Position numbers and translations under genes: made by a program. Below are positions 1 through 6,551 of a DNA stretch of 12,105 nucleotides, in pieces (the first letter of the stretch is position 1; each line of letters opens with the position of its first letter). This DNA comes from Bacillota bacterium (lineage in GTDB: Bacteria > Bacillota > Clostridia > Lachnospirales > Lachnospiraceae): the NCBI GenBank assembly GCA_023413555.1, contig JAEZPG010000051.1:1-12105 (forward strand), read 5' to 3'. Under the pieces are notes generated by a model. The model was not told the DNA's origin. It made no database searches and saw only the letters and a program-made list of their open reading frames with translations.

Positions 1-285
1 GGAGGTTGTTTGATTCTATTATTGTTGTCTATCATCATATTTATGTGTTTGATGACAGCTAGAAAAGCTAAGGACCAACTTGGAAAGTTAATATGCATCG
101 GTGTTTCTTCCATGTTTATGTTTCAGGTATTTGCGAATATTGGAGTAGCCACCATGATATTACCAAACACCGGTTTACCTTTACCATTTTTAAGTAATGG
201 TTTAAGTTCGCTTATTAGTAGTATGATTGCAATTGGTCTTGTTCTAAATATTGGCCTACAACAAAAAAACAACGTTAGGGGGTAA
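1..285 (+). CDS. RodA/FtsW/SpoVE-family glycan polymerase, C-terminal fragment
   Basis: This is the 3' end of a gene whose start lies before the window; the reading frame is open from base 1 and ends with TAA at 283-285. About 94 residues are visible. They hold two or three hydrophobic membrane segments and the family's C-terminal signature, a GLPLPFLS stretch followed by G-x-SSL, then a last membrane helix and a short polar tail (LQQKNN). SEDS proteins of this family polymerise peptidoglycan glycan strands from lipid II in the membrane, working with a class B penicillin-binding protein in elongation, division or sporulation. The usual FxSYGGSSL motif reads FLSNGLSSL here, so it is a divergent member. 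Which paralogue it is (RodA, FtsW or SpoVE) cannot be decided from this piece. The stop is 5 bases before mgsA, which suggests co-transcription. Confidence 0.85.
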   Translation, partial: GGCLILLLLSIIIFMCLMTARKAKDQLGKLICIGVSSMFMFQVFANIGVATMILPNTGLPLPFLSNGLSSLISSMIAIGLVLNIGLQQKNNVRG

Positions 286-290
286 CAGCT

Positions 291-686
291 ATGAAAATTG
301 GTTTAGTTGCACATGATGCGAAAAAGAAACTTATGCAAAATTTTTGTATTGCTTATCGCGCAATATTAAGCAAAAATGAATTATATGCAACCGGAACTAC
401 TGGTCGACTAATTGAAGAAGTTACAAACCTATCTATTCACAAATATTTGGCTGGCCATTTAGGTGGTGAACAACAGTTAGGTGCACAAATCGAACACAAT
501 CAGATTGATATGGTGATTTTCTTAAGAGATCCATTATCTCCAAAATCTCATGAACCTGATGTTAATAATGTAGTACAATTATGTGATACGCACAATATTC
601 CGTTAGCTACAAACCTGGCTACAGCTGAGTTATTAATTAAAGCTTTAGACAGAGGCGATTTAGACTGGCGTGAGATTTTCAAATAA
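291..686 (+). CDS. mgsA: Methylglyoxal synthase
   Basis: The enzyme converts dihydroxyacetone phosphate to methylglyoxal and phosphate in the cytoplasm, a bypass of lower glycolysis that relieves phosphate starvation or sugar-phosphate overload. The 131-residue protein is a single MGS-like domain, slightly shorter than the 152-residue E. coli enzyme because it lacks N- and C-terminal extensions. Visible family motifs are VAHD-x-K-K at 6-12, the phosphate-binding ATGTTG at 33-38, GHLGGEQQ at 55-62, RDPL at 79-82 and H-E-P-D at 87-90, then ATNLATAE. D80, H87 and D90 align with E. coli D91, H98 and D101. The catalytic base D71 of E. coli falls on E60 here. A GGGGG-containing Shine-Dalgarno (276-282) overlaps the end of the preceding SEDS gene. 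Identification of the family is secure; activity with Glu at position 60 is inferred. Confidence 0.93.
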   Translation: MKIGLVAHDAKKKLMQNFCIAYRAILSKNELYATGTTGRLIEEVTNLSIHKYLAGHLGGEQQLGAQIEHNQIDMVIFLRDPLSPKSHEPDVNNVVQLCDTHNIPLATNLATAELLIKALDRGDLDWREIFK

Positions 687-709
687 TATTAATGTAAAGG
701 AGAGTATGT

Positions 710-1669
710 ATGAAAAAAATAATTCCATGTCTCCTTTTGTTTATCTTGATACTAACTGGCTGTAACACACGAGAGGTTGATGTTATATCCTATAAAGATA
801 CTTTTTCGACCTCTGAGCCGATTGTAGTAAGCAGTCGTGCTCCTTTATATGCCTCGGATTTATGTGTAATTGCTAAGGATAAACAAGATAAAGCTGACAA
901 AGTAATGAAGAATAGCAGTTCTTCTCTACTTGTAAACCGATCTACTGGGAAAAGTGTTTTTGCCAATAATGTGTTCGACAAAATATATCCTGCCAGTATT
1001 ACGAAACTGGCAACAGCCCTTGTAGCTTTTCAGCAAAATAGACTTGAGGATACTATTACAGTAAGTTATAACGCCTCCCATATTAAATATTCCGGTGCAA
1101 AGCTCTGTGGATTTAATGAAGGGGACAAAGTACCTTTCCGTACTATGTTAAACTCCCTATTAGTCTATTCCGGTAATGATGCCGGAATTGCAATAGCCGA
1201 ACATCTTGGAGGTAGTGAAGAGGACTTCGCCGACATGATGAATCAGGCTGTTCGTAAGATTGGAGCTACCCATAGTAATTTTGTAAATGCACATGGCCTC
1301 CATGATGATAATCATTATACAACAGCCTATGATATATATTTAATATTTAATGAGTTGCTAAAATACGATGAGTTTCGATCCATTATAGAACAAGCTTCTT
1401 ATAAAGCTGAATATGTAAGTTCTACTGGAAGAGAAGTAGCTCGTATTTTCAAAAATACCAACATGTATCTATCTGGTGGGACCAAAGCCCCTAATTCCAT
1501 TACCGTTTTTGGTGGAAAAACAGGAACAACAGATGAAGCAGGTTACTGCCTGATTCTTGTAAGCAAAGATAGAAATGAAAATGAGTATATTTCTACAGTT
1601 TTTAACGCGAACTCAAGATACGATTTGTATAAAAAAATGAATCATCTATATTCCATGATTGAAGAATAG
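710..1669 (+). CDS. D-alanyl-D-alanine carboxypeptidase, S11 family, lipoprotein
   Basis: A penicillin-binding carboxypeptidase that trims the terminal D-Ala from peptidoglycan stem peptides outside the membrane. All three active-site motifs are present: SxxK as S96-I-T-K99, SxN as S154-G-N156, and KTG(T) as K270-T-G-T273. The N-terminus has a short charged stretch, a hydrophobic core and a lipobox LTGC with the lipidated Cys at 18, so it should be a lipoprotein cleaved by signal peptidase II (lspA lies at 8840). At 319 residues it is shorter than typical DacA/PBP5 proteins: only about 46 residues follow the KTG box, leaving no room for the PBP5 C-terminal beta domain and amphipathic anchor. 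The Shine-Dalgarno AAAGGAGAG lies just before the start. It is followed directly by a strong terminator, so it is probably the last gene of a SEDS-mgsA-carboxypeptidase unit. Confidence 0.92.
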   Translation: MKKIIPCLLLFILILTGCNTREVDVISYKDTFSTSEPIVVSSRAPLYASDLCVIAKDKQDKADKVMKNSSSSLLVNRSTGKSVFANNVFDKIYPASITKLATALVAFQQNRLEDTITVSYNASHIKYSGAKLCGFNEGDKVPFRTMLNSLLVYSGNDAGIAIAEHLGGSEEDFADMMNQAVRKIGATHSNFVNAHGLHDDNHYTTAYDIYLIFNELLKYDEFRSIIEQASYKAEYVSSTGREVARIFKNTNMYLSGGTKAPNSITVFGGKTGTTDEAGYCLILVSKDRNENEYISTVFNANSRYDLYKKMNHLYSMIEE

Positions 1670-1679
1670 TACAATTATG

Positions 1680-1730
1680 AAAGAACAAAAATCCTGCATT
1701 ATTGGAGTGTAGGCTTTTTGTTCTTTTCTT
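1680..1730 (+). terminator. Rho-independent terminator after the carboxypeptidase gene
   Basis: The arms 1680-1698 and 1708-1726 pair over 19 positions with one mismatch (1692/1714) and one G-U pair, around a 9-base loop. The right arm ends in TTCTTTTCTTTT, giving the U-rich tail. The A-rich outer left arm makes it potentially active on the other strand too, but no minus-strand gene ends here. Confidence 0.88.
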
Positions 1731-1814
1731 TTCATACTTTTCTATTTTTATCATAATGTTTTCTAATTAAGTCTGACAATTTCATATCTTTTTTTAATAT
1801 AGTAGGATTACTAG

Positions 1815-1843
1815 TTGTTTTTTTAGTATATTTATTCTATAAT
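1815..1843 (+). promoter_or_regulatory. Candidate sigma-A promoter for the P-loop gene
   Basis: A perfect -10 TATAAT at 1838-1843 follows a weak -35 TTGTTT at 1815-1820 with a 17-base spacer. It lies in an AT-rich gap after a terminator and 65 bases before the P-loop start codon, the only gene it could serve. A second, poorer candidate (CTGACA at 1773-1778 with TAATAT at 1795-1800) lies upstream. The rest of the 1731-1908 gap shows nothing else I can name. Confidence 0.5.
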
Positions 1844-1908
1844 TTAATCATAAACTTTTTTTCTTATGTACATATAATACAAATACAGTCACTTAAGGAG
1901 GAGTTATT

Positions 1909-2331
1909 ATGATTCAGATTATTGCAGGTGAAAAAGGTAAAGGAAAGACCAAATTGCTTATTGCAAAAGCGAATGAGGATGTTCGTAATATCAATGGTAA
2001 TCTTGTATATATTGATAAAAGCAATAAGCATATGTATGAACTAAGCAACAAGATTCGTCTTGTTAATTCCAGAGATTATTTATTAAATAATGCAGATGAG
2101 TTTTTAGGTTTTATTAGTGGAATATTATCCTGTGATCATGATGTTGAGAAGATTTATTTTGATAGTTTGTTAAAAATTGCCAATCTTGATGATAATGCAG
2201 ATTTAGAACCAGTACTAACTAAATTAAATGCTATTTCCAATCTGTTTAACATAGAATTTGTTGTATGTATATCTGTTCCAAAGAATCGTATCCCTGATAG
2301 CTTTTCAGATCAGATAATAGCAGTCTTATAA
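1909..2331 (+). CDS. Small P-loop NTPase-like protein, function unknown
   Basis: A 140-residue protein I cannot assign to a characterised family. It opens almost at once with a Walker A motif, G7-E-K-G-K-G-K-T14, preceded by a beta strand (IQIIA). A plausible Walker B is the hydrophobic strand ending in Asp, KIYFD at 81-85, and a late strand (IEFVVCISVP) follows. No signal peptide or membrane segment is visible. The size is only that of a minimal P-loop core, with no effector domain. The start is well supported: AAGGAGG at 1895-1901 sits 7 bases before ATG. The gene is monocistronic, with its own promoter and a strong terminator on the other side. Similar small ATP-binding proteins are, from memory, common in Lachnospiraceae and are sometimes loosely annotated as PilT-like; no pilus genes are visible here. 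Confidence 0.75.
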   Translation: MIQIIAGEKGKGKTKLLIAKANEDVRNINGNLVYIDKSNKHMYELSNKIRLVNSRDYLLNNADEFLGFISGILSCDHDVEKIYFDSLLKIANLDDNADLEPVLTKLNAISNLFNIEFVVCISVPKNRIPDSFSDQIIAVL

Positions 2332-2348
2332 TGGCTCCTTAACTATTG

Positions 2349-2385
2349 AATGGTTGTATCTTTTTCCGAAGATACAACCATTTTT
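2349..2385 (+). terminator. Rho-independent terminator between convergent genes
   Basis: A perfect 14-bp stem (2349-2362 with 2369-2382) with a 6-base loop TTTCCG runs into a T tract on the + strand. It ends the P-loop transcript. The hairpin lies just past the stop of the minus-strand DUF378 gene as well, but the T tract in that direction is poor, so use by both genes is possible rather than shown. Confidence 0.88.
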
Positions 2386-2389
2386 ATCA

Positions 2390-2590
2390 TTACTGGTTAT
2401 TTGATATTCTTCCACAAAAGCTGATAGCATATAAACCACAAATTCCTATAACTGCATAGATAATACGTGAGATAGCAGTCATATTACCAAAAATAACCCT
2501 TACTAAGTCAAAACTAAAGAAGCCAATTAGACCCCAATTTATAGCACCAATAATGACAAGTATCAAAACAATGTAATCTAAGGTTTTCAT
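2390..2590 (-). CDS. DUF378 family small membrane protein
   Basis: A 66-residue membrane protein of the DUF378 (YuzA-like) family. The family hallmark is seen as a first membrane helix carrying the I-G-A-I-N-W-G-L sequence (about residues 5-25), a short loop with FDLV, and a second helix (about residues 38-56) ending in Y-A-I. The molecular function of the family is not known. The frame is open further upstream, but the start at 2590 is preferred because AGGAGG (2597-2602 on the complement) lies 6 bases before this ATG and the extra 13 upstream residues are charged and unlike the family. It is transcribed towards the P-loop gene and divergently from the HlyD-like gene, so its promoter must lie in 2603-2717. 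Confidence 0.85.
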   Translation of the reverse strand: MKTLDYIVLILVIIGAINWGLIGFFSFDLVRVIFGNMTAISRIIYAVIGICGLYAISFCGRISNNQ

Positions 2591-2596
2591 GTCATA

Positions 2597-2602
2597 CCTC
2601 CT
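2597..2602 (-). promoter_or_regulatory. Shine-Dalgarno that fixes the DUF378 start
   Basis: CCTCCT on the + strand is AGGAGG on the coding strand, 6 bases before the ATG at 2590. This decides the shorter protein. Upstream on the minus strand are weak promoter elements (TATAAT at 2640-2645, or TACAAT nearer the gene) without a convincing -35, so I do not call one. Confidence 0.75.
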
Positions 2603-2659
2603 TTTGCTTTCTATCAATATTGTAACCAAATAAGTCTTTATTATACAAAATATTCTTCT

Positions 2660-2688
2660 TTGACATATGCCTTAAGAAAAAGTATAAT
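2660..2688 (+). promoter_or_regulatory. Consensus sigma-A promoter of the division/envelope operon
   Basis: The -35 TTGACA at 2660-2665 and the -10 TATAAT at 2683-2688 are both perfect matches, separated by the ideal 17 bases. Transcription would start near 2695, about 47 bases before the HlyD-like start codon. With no clear terminator until 7586-7615, this promoter may drive the whole run to divIVA. Confidence 0.85.
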
Positions 2689-2726
2689 TAAATAAATATG
2701 AATATTATATTATTTTTATGATTTTT

Positions 2727-2732
2727 AGGAGG
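2727..2732 (+). promoter_or_regulatory. Shine-Dalgarno that fixes the HlyD-like start
   Basis: AGGAGG lies 9 bases before the TTG at 2742 but downstream of the in-frame ATG at 2718, which has no ribosome binding site of its own. The TTG start is therefore preferred. Confidence 0.75.
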
Positions 2733-2741
2733 TTACTTACC

Positions 2742-4139
2742 TTGGCAGAGCAAAAAAAGGTAGTAAAATTTAGAAGACCGCTGAATATAAATCTTGGTGT
2801 TATCTTATTTCTTGTCATCGTTATATACATTGGAATTCAAATTTATTTTTTCTTAGGCAGTGAACAACTTTCCGTTTATGAAGTAACTGAGAACCACATA
2901 TCTGATGATAATTCATATCTTGGATTAATACTACGAGATGAAATCGTACTTAAAAATAAACAGGCCGGCTATATCAATTACTATATAGCCGATGGTAAGA
3001 AGATAGGGAAGGGAACCACCGTTTATACTTTGGATGAGTCAGGCGATATGTATAACCTTTTATCGAACACCGAACAAGGGACAAGCCTTAGTAACAGTGA
3101 TATCTCAACAATACGTAAATGTATAGCTTCTTATCAAAATTCTTATAATGAAAGTGATTATAAAACAGTTTATAATTATAAATATGATATAGATAGTACT
3201 GTACTTGAAGTTACTAATGTGAATATGTTAAAGACCTTACATGAATTATTAAGTAAGTCTGATAAAAAAGGAAGTTTTTCTGTTGTTAAAGCTGAATCCA
3301 GTGGCATCATTTCTTATTATACCGATGGATATGAATCTGTTACGTTGGATACATTTGAGGATTCTATGTTTGACGTCAGCAAATACAAGAAAGAACAACT
3401 TCGTTCTACTGATAAGAAAGCAGCTAATGCTCCAGCCTACAAACTTGTCAAATCAGAAAAATGGAATATTGTAATTCCTCTTACTGATGAACAGTATAAA
3501 ACCTTGGAAAAGAAAAAATATGTTCGTCTAACACTCCTATCTGATAAGTTAGAGACTTCAGCAGGCATTACATTTTTAGATAAGAACAAGAAGAAATATG
3601 CTGTGCTGCATATGAATGAATACATGTCCAAATTTGTAGATGAAAGATACATTAACATTGAGATTGGTTCTAACAGTGCAACCGGTTATAAAATTCCTGT
3701 AACTTCAATTTGTGAGAAGGATTTTTATAAGGTGCCTAATGATTATATTACTAAAGGTGGCAATGACAATAGTTATGGTGTTGTTAAGCTGTCTTACTCC
3801 AAAAACGGAGAAGCAACTACTGAATTTATTGAGACAAATCTTTTCTATCAAGATGATAAATTCAGCTATATCGATATGTCCGTCGCAAACAAAGGGGATA
3901 TCATTCTTCTGCCTGGTTCCAAAGGGACAGGTAATACGTATAAGTTATCTAAGACTGGAACACTAAAAGGAGTATTTAACGTAAACAAAGGTTACCCGGT
4001 ATTCAGACGCATAGAGGTTCTGTATGAAAATAATGAATATTGCCTTGTCAAAATGGACACCACCATGGGGTTGAATAATTTTGATCACATTATAATTAAT
4101 GTGGATTTAGCAAAGAAGCAGAACTATGTACAGTATTAA
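2742..4139 (+). CDS. HlyD-like membrane-anchored adaptor protein
   Basis: A 465-residue protein with a short basic cytoplasmic N-terminus (QKKVVKFRR), one membrane helix at about 16-38 and a large extracytoplasmic part. Two lipoyl-like half-motifs of the barrel-sandwich type are visible: one at about 74-96 (AGYINYYIADGKKIGKG) and one at about 184-200 (SSGIISYYTDGYE). They are separated by a roughly 90-residue insert where adaptors carry a helical hairpin. The C-terminal half looks like beta-barrel strands, ending in a segment (about 400-455) rich in V, I and Y. This layout fits the HlyD/membrane-fusion-protein superfamily (RND-related barrel-sandwich domain). No ABC or RND transporter and no outer-membrane partner lie nearby; the neighbours are yggS, sepF, yggT, ylmH and divIVA. 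A role in division or envelope assembly is inference from position. The start is TTG at 2742. Confidence 0.8.
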   Translation: MAEQKKVVKFRRPLNINLGVILFLVIVIYIGIQIYFFLGSEQLSVYEVTENHISDDNSYLGLILRDEIVLKNKQAGYINYYIADGKKIGKGTTVYTLDESGDMYNLLSNTEQGTSLSNSDISTIRKCIASYQNSYNESDYKTVYNYKYDIDSTVLEVTNVNMLKTLHELLSKSDKKGSFSVVKAESSGIISYYTDGYESVTLDTFEDSMFDVSKYKKEQLRSTDKKAANAPAYKLVKSEKWNIVIPLTDEQYKTLEKKKYVRLTLLSDKLETSAGITFLDKNKKKYAVLHMNEYMSKFVDERYINIEIGSNSATGYKIPVTSICEKDFYKVPNDYITKGGNDNSYGVVKLSYSKNGEATTEFIETNLFYQDDKFSYIDMSVANKGDIILLPGSKGTGNTYKLSKTGTLKGVFNVNKGYPVFRRIEVLYENNEYCLVKMDTTMGLNNFDHIIINVDLAKKQNYVQY

Positions 4140-4174
4140 TTACACTGAAAGATACCATTTAATAGATACATGTC

Positions 4175-4181
4175 AGGAAGG
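4175..4181 (+). promoter_or_regulatory. Shine-Dalgarno that fixes the yggS start
   Basis: AGGAAGG lies 8 bases before the ATG at 4190. It overlaps the alternative GTG at 4181, which therefore cannot be the start used. Confidence 0.7.
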
Positions 4182-4189
4182 TGAGACAC

Positions 4190-4882
4190 ATGATTAAAGA
4201 CAACTTAGCAGATGTAGAAAAACGGATTCAAGCTGCTTGTGACAGGGCTGGCCGAGACAGAAATGAAGTTACTTTAATAGCAGTAAGCAAGACAAAACCG
4301 ATTTCAATGATAGAAGAAGTCATGGAGATGGGTATTGTCGATTTTGGTGAAAACAAAGTACAAGAACTATGCGAAAAAGAAGGCATAATTCAAACTCCTT
4401 TAAAATGGCATATGATAGGACATTTACAACGTAATAAGGTTAAGAACATTGTAGATAAAGTATGTCTAGTTCACTCTGTAGATTCTCTAAGACTTGCCAA
4501 GCAAATCAGCGAGGAAGCTGAGAAGAAACACACTATAGTAAATATCCTAATTGAGGTTAACATAGCTTATGAGGATACCAAATTCGGTGTCTCGAAGGAG
4601 GATACTCTACCATTGATACTGGAAATATCCAAACTCCCAAACATAAAAATTAAAGGCCTTATGACAATTGCTCCTTTTGTAGAGAATCCTGAGGATAATA
4701 GAATACACTTCTCGAATTTAAGCAATTTACTTATTGACATAAAATCTAAAAACATCGATAATATTGATATGGATATACTTTCAATGGGAATGACTGGAGA
4801 CTTTGAAGTTGCAATTGAGGAAGGTGCTACAATGGTTAGAGTGGGCACTGGAATATTTGGTCAACGCAATTATAATATATAG
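4190..4882 (+). CDS. yggS: YggS/YlmE family PLP-binding protein
   Basis: A cytoplasmic pyridoxal-phosphate-binding protein of the YggS/PLPBP family, which has no known catalysis and helps keep free PLP and amino-acid pools in balance. The 230-residue length is normal. The cofactor lysine is K34 in the I-A-V-S-K-T-K-P motif; further family marks are FGENKVQE, WHMIGHLQRNK, a K-G-L-M-T-I-A-P strand and the C-terminal stretch from SMGMTGDFEVAI through VRVGTGIFGQR, which binds the phosphate. It is the ylmE position of the Bacillus ylm cluster, between the HlyD-like gene (50 bases away) and sepF (46 bases away). The annotated start is ATG 4190, three codons inside the longest open frame, because of the Shine-Dalgarno position. 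Confidence 0.95.
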   Translation: MIKDNLADVEKRIQAACDRAGRDRNEVTLIAVSKTKPISMIEEVMEMGIVDFGENKVQELCEKEGIIQTPLKWHMIGHLQRNKVKNIVDKVCLVHSVDSLRLAKQISEEAEKKHTIVNILIEVNIAYEDTKFGVSKEDTLPLILEISKLPNIKIKGLMTIAPFVENPEDNRIHFSNLSNLLIDIKSKNIDNIDMDILSMGMTGDFEVAIEEGATMVRVGTGIFGQRNYNI

Positions 4883-4928
4883 AATACAGATTTGAGGACA
4901 ATAGTTATTTGGATAGGAGATATGTATT

Positions 4929-5528
4929 ATGTCAAATTTAATTAAGAATTTTTTAGGTTATTTAAAACTGAATGAAGATAGTGAATTTGATGAATTTGAA
5001 GAAGAATTTGAAGAAAATGAAAGAAAAAGATTAGCCAGGGAAGAAAAGGAACGAAGAAAACAGAATAATGATATTAAAGCCCAGCAACTAATGGAGCGTA
5101 AGGCTACCAGAGCTCAAGCACCCCGCGCCATGGAAGAAAAGGATCCTTTAATTCCTGAACCACGTAAGGAAAGGAGTGTCAAAATGGAACGTACTGCATC
5201 TAATAAGATAGTACCAATACGTACTACTCCAAAAGGGCTAGAAGTATGTATTATGAAGCCATCCTCATTTGAAGACTCTCAGGATATTTGTGATATGCTG
5301 TTAACCGGACGTGCATCTGTGGTTAACTTAGAAGGTTTCGATCCATTAGATGCTCAAAGAATTATGGATTTCATTTCCGGTTGTGTTTATGCAATTAATG
5401 GCAAACTACACCAGATATCCAAATATATATTTATCTTTTCACCAGATACCATCGATATTTCCGGCGATTACTTAGAGCTAGTACCTGATGATAGTTTTGA
5501 AGTGCCTACAATAAATAAGGATTTTTAA
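4929..5528 (+). CDS. sepF: Cell division protein SepF
   Basis: SepF binds the C-terminal tail of FtsZ and tethers the Z ring to the membrane in Gram-positive bacteria, partly replacing FtsA. The N-terminus (MSNLIKNFLGYLKL) can form the amphipathic membrane-binding helix. Residues 17-100 are a strongly charged, disordered linker, first acidic (EFDEFEEEFEENE) and then basic. The SepF fold occupies about 102-185, with the typical DICDMLL, VVNLEGFDPLDAQRIMDF, SGCVYAINGKL and IFIFSPDTIDISG segments; the glycines needed for dimerisation and polymerisation are present. At 199 residues it is longer than Bacillus SepF (about 150), entirely through the linker. AGGAGA at 4915-4920 gives an 8-base spacing to ATG. 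It is followed by yggT after 5 bases. Confidence 0.95.
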   Translation: MSNLIKNFLGYLKLNEDSEFDEFEEEFEENERKRLAREEKERRKQNNDIKAQQLMERKATRAQAPRAMEEKDPLIPEPRKERSVKMERTASNKIVPIRTTPKGLEVCIMKPSSFEDSQDICDMLLTGRASVVNLEGFDPLDAQRIMDFISGCVYAINGKLHQISKYIFIFSPDTIDISGDYLELVPDDSFEVPTINKDF

Positions 5529-5533
5529 ATATT

Positions 5534-5785
5534 ATGACAGGATTAATAAAAGAAGCATTCTATATATTCATTATCATTTTGGAATATAGTGTATTTGCTT
5601 ATATTATATTGTCCTGGATACCTAGTTTAAAGGGATTTAGGAATCTAGTAAGTCGATTCTTAGATCCTCTCTTTAGTATAATTCGATATTTATTAAAACA
5701 CTCCATATTTCGTACTACTCAATTTGATATCACTCCTCTTATTGCACTCTTTATTCTTTCTTATTTTCAGACAGTACTGATATGA
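5534..5785 (+). CDS. YggT/YlmG family membrane protein
   Basis: An 83-residue integral membrane protein of the YggT (YlmG) family. It shows two hydrophobic helices, at about 8-28 and 66-82, joined by a loop with the family pattern L-S-W-I-P (26-30), a F-L-D-P-L-F motif and FDITPLIALFIL in the second helix. YggT proteins lie next to sepF across Gram-positives and cyanobacteria and are linked to division-site or membrane organisation, but the biochemical role is unknown. The Shine-Dalgarno is weak (AAGGA at 5517-5521, inside the sepF end, 12 bases away), so translation is probably coupled to sepF. The downstream ylmH Shine-Dalgarno overlaps its stop codon. Confidence 0.9.
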   Translation: MTGLIKEAFYIFIIILEYSVFAYIILSWIPSLKGFRNLVSRFLDPLFSIIRYLLKHSIFRTTQFDITPLIALFILSYFQTVLI

Positions 5786-5789
5786 GGTG
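5784..5789 (+). promoter_or_regulatory. Shine-Dalgarno that fixes the ylmH start
   Basis: GAGGTG overlaps the yggT stop and lies 6 bases before ATG 5796. The in-frame GTG at 5787 is part of this site and so is rejected as a start. The overlap suggests coupled translation with yggT. Confidence 0.65.
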
Positions 5790-5795
5790 TATAGT

Positions 5796-6551
5796 ATGAT
5801 TAGAGAAGAAGAATTATTTCTAAAGCGTATCCATGAACTGATATATCTAGCAGATACTAGAGGTTATACAACAGTGACAGACTTTCTTAATTTAAATGAA
5901 AGCACTCTATTCTTGAATCATCTAAAGGAACTCCCCAACGTACAATACAAATTCTGGGGTGGTTATGCAGATGCTGAACGCAAGCGCTTAGCTTTTTATC
6001 AGGCAGATGATAATCTGTTTGAAGAATTCAATATAAGTATTATAAAGATTATCCCTAGTAACTCCAAATTCGCCGATTCTTTGACCCACAGAGACTTCCT
6101 TGGTTCCATAGTAGGCTTAGGTATAGATCGTGGTAAATTAGGCGATATTTTAATAAAGGATAACACTGGGTATCTGTTTGCGGAAAAGACCATTGGTTCC
6201 TATATAGTAGACACTCTAACAAAAATCAAACACACGTATGTGAGATGCTCTATCACACAATTAGAGGAGATTGATATCACACCATCTTACCAGGAAATTA
6301 GAGGAACCATTTCTTCTGCACGGGTAGATGCAATTTTAGCATTGGCGTTAAAAACTTCTCGTAGCAGTATAACCGGGTTGATATCTGGTGGTAAGGTCTT
6401 TATTAATAGCCGCTTAGTTACTCAAAATAGTACTTCATTAAAGGAAAATGATATCATATCCGTACGTGGGCACGGTAAATTCATTTACTGTGGCATAACC
6501 AACCAAACAAAAAAGGGACGCCTTTACGCCACTATATTACGTTATATTTAG
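5796..6551 (+). CDS. ylmH: YlmH family S4-domain RNA-binding protein
   Basis: A 251-residue cytoplasmic protein matching the YlmH family (about 257 residues in Bacillus). The N-terminal two-thirds is the family-specific region with FLNLNE, the H-R-D-F-L-G-S-I-V-G-L-G-I-R-type stretch (here as HRDFLGSIVGLGIDRGKLGD) and a second alpha-beta part. An S4 RNA-binding domain follows at about 176-235, beginning RVDAILALALKTSRS and including ISGGKVFINSRLV and the D-I-I-S-V-R-G-G-type turn, here IISVRGHGKF. In Bacillus, YlmH has been reported to act on the peptidyl-tRNA-bearing large ribosomal subunit in ribosome-associated quality control, so the link to division is by gene position only. The stop codon TAG overlaps the Shine-Dalgarno of divIVA. 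Confidence 0.93.
   Translation: MIREEELFLKRIHELIYLADTRGYTTVTDFLNLNESTLFLNHLKELPNVQYKFWGGYADAERKRLAFYQADDNLFEEFNISIIKIIPSNSKFADSLTHRDFLGSIVGLGIDRGKLGDILIKDNTGYLFAEKTIGSYIVDTLTKIKHTYVRCSITQLEEIDITPSYQEIRGTISSARVDAILALALKTSRSSITGLISGGKVFINSRLVTQNSTSLKENDIISVRGHGKFIYCGITNQTKKGRLYATILRYI

Noticed and set aside
2349..2385. Hairpin considered as a riboswitch or small RNA
   Set aside because: It is a simple perfect stem with a T tract just past a stop codon, which is fully explained as a terminator.
2718..2741. ATG at 2718 as start of the HlyD-like protein
   Set aside because: It lies upstream of the only good Shine-Dalgarno (2727-2732) and would add eight residues not typical of the N-terminus; TTG 2742 fits better.
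3437..3658. Minus-strand open frame inside the HlyD-like gene
   Set aside because: It is antisense to a well-supported gene, has no ribosome binding site and shows no family motif; it reads as a shadow frame. The same holds for the antisense frames at 790-981, 4567-4848, 5999-6193, 9842-10048 and 9990-10175.
3712..3966. Second + strand open frame within the HlyD-like gene (also 3283-3474)
   Set aside because: It overlaps the real gene out of frame, and its composition is that of a frame-shifted translation with no recognisable domain.
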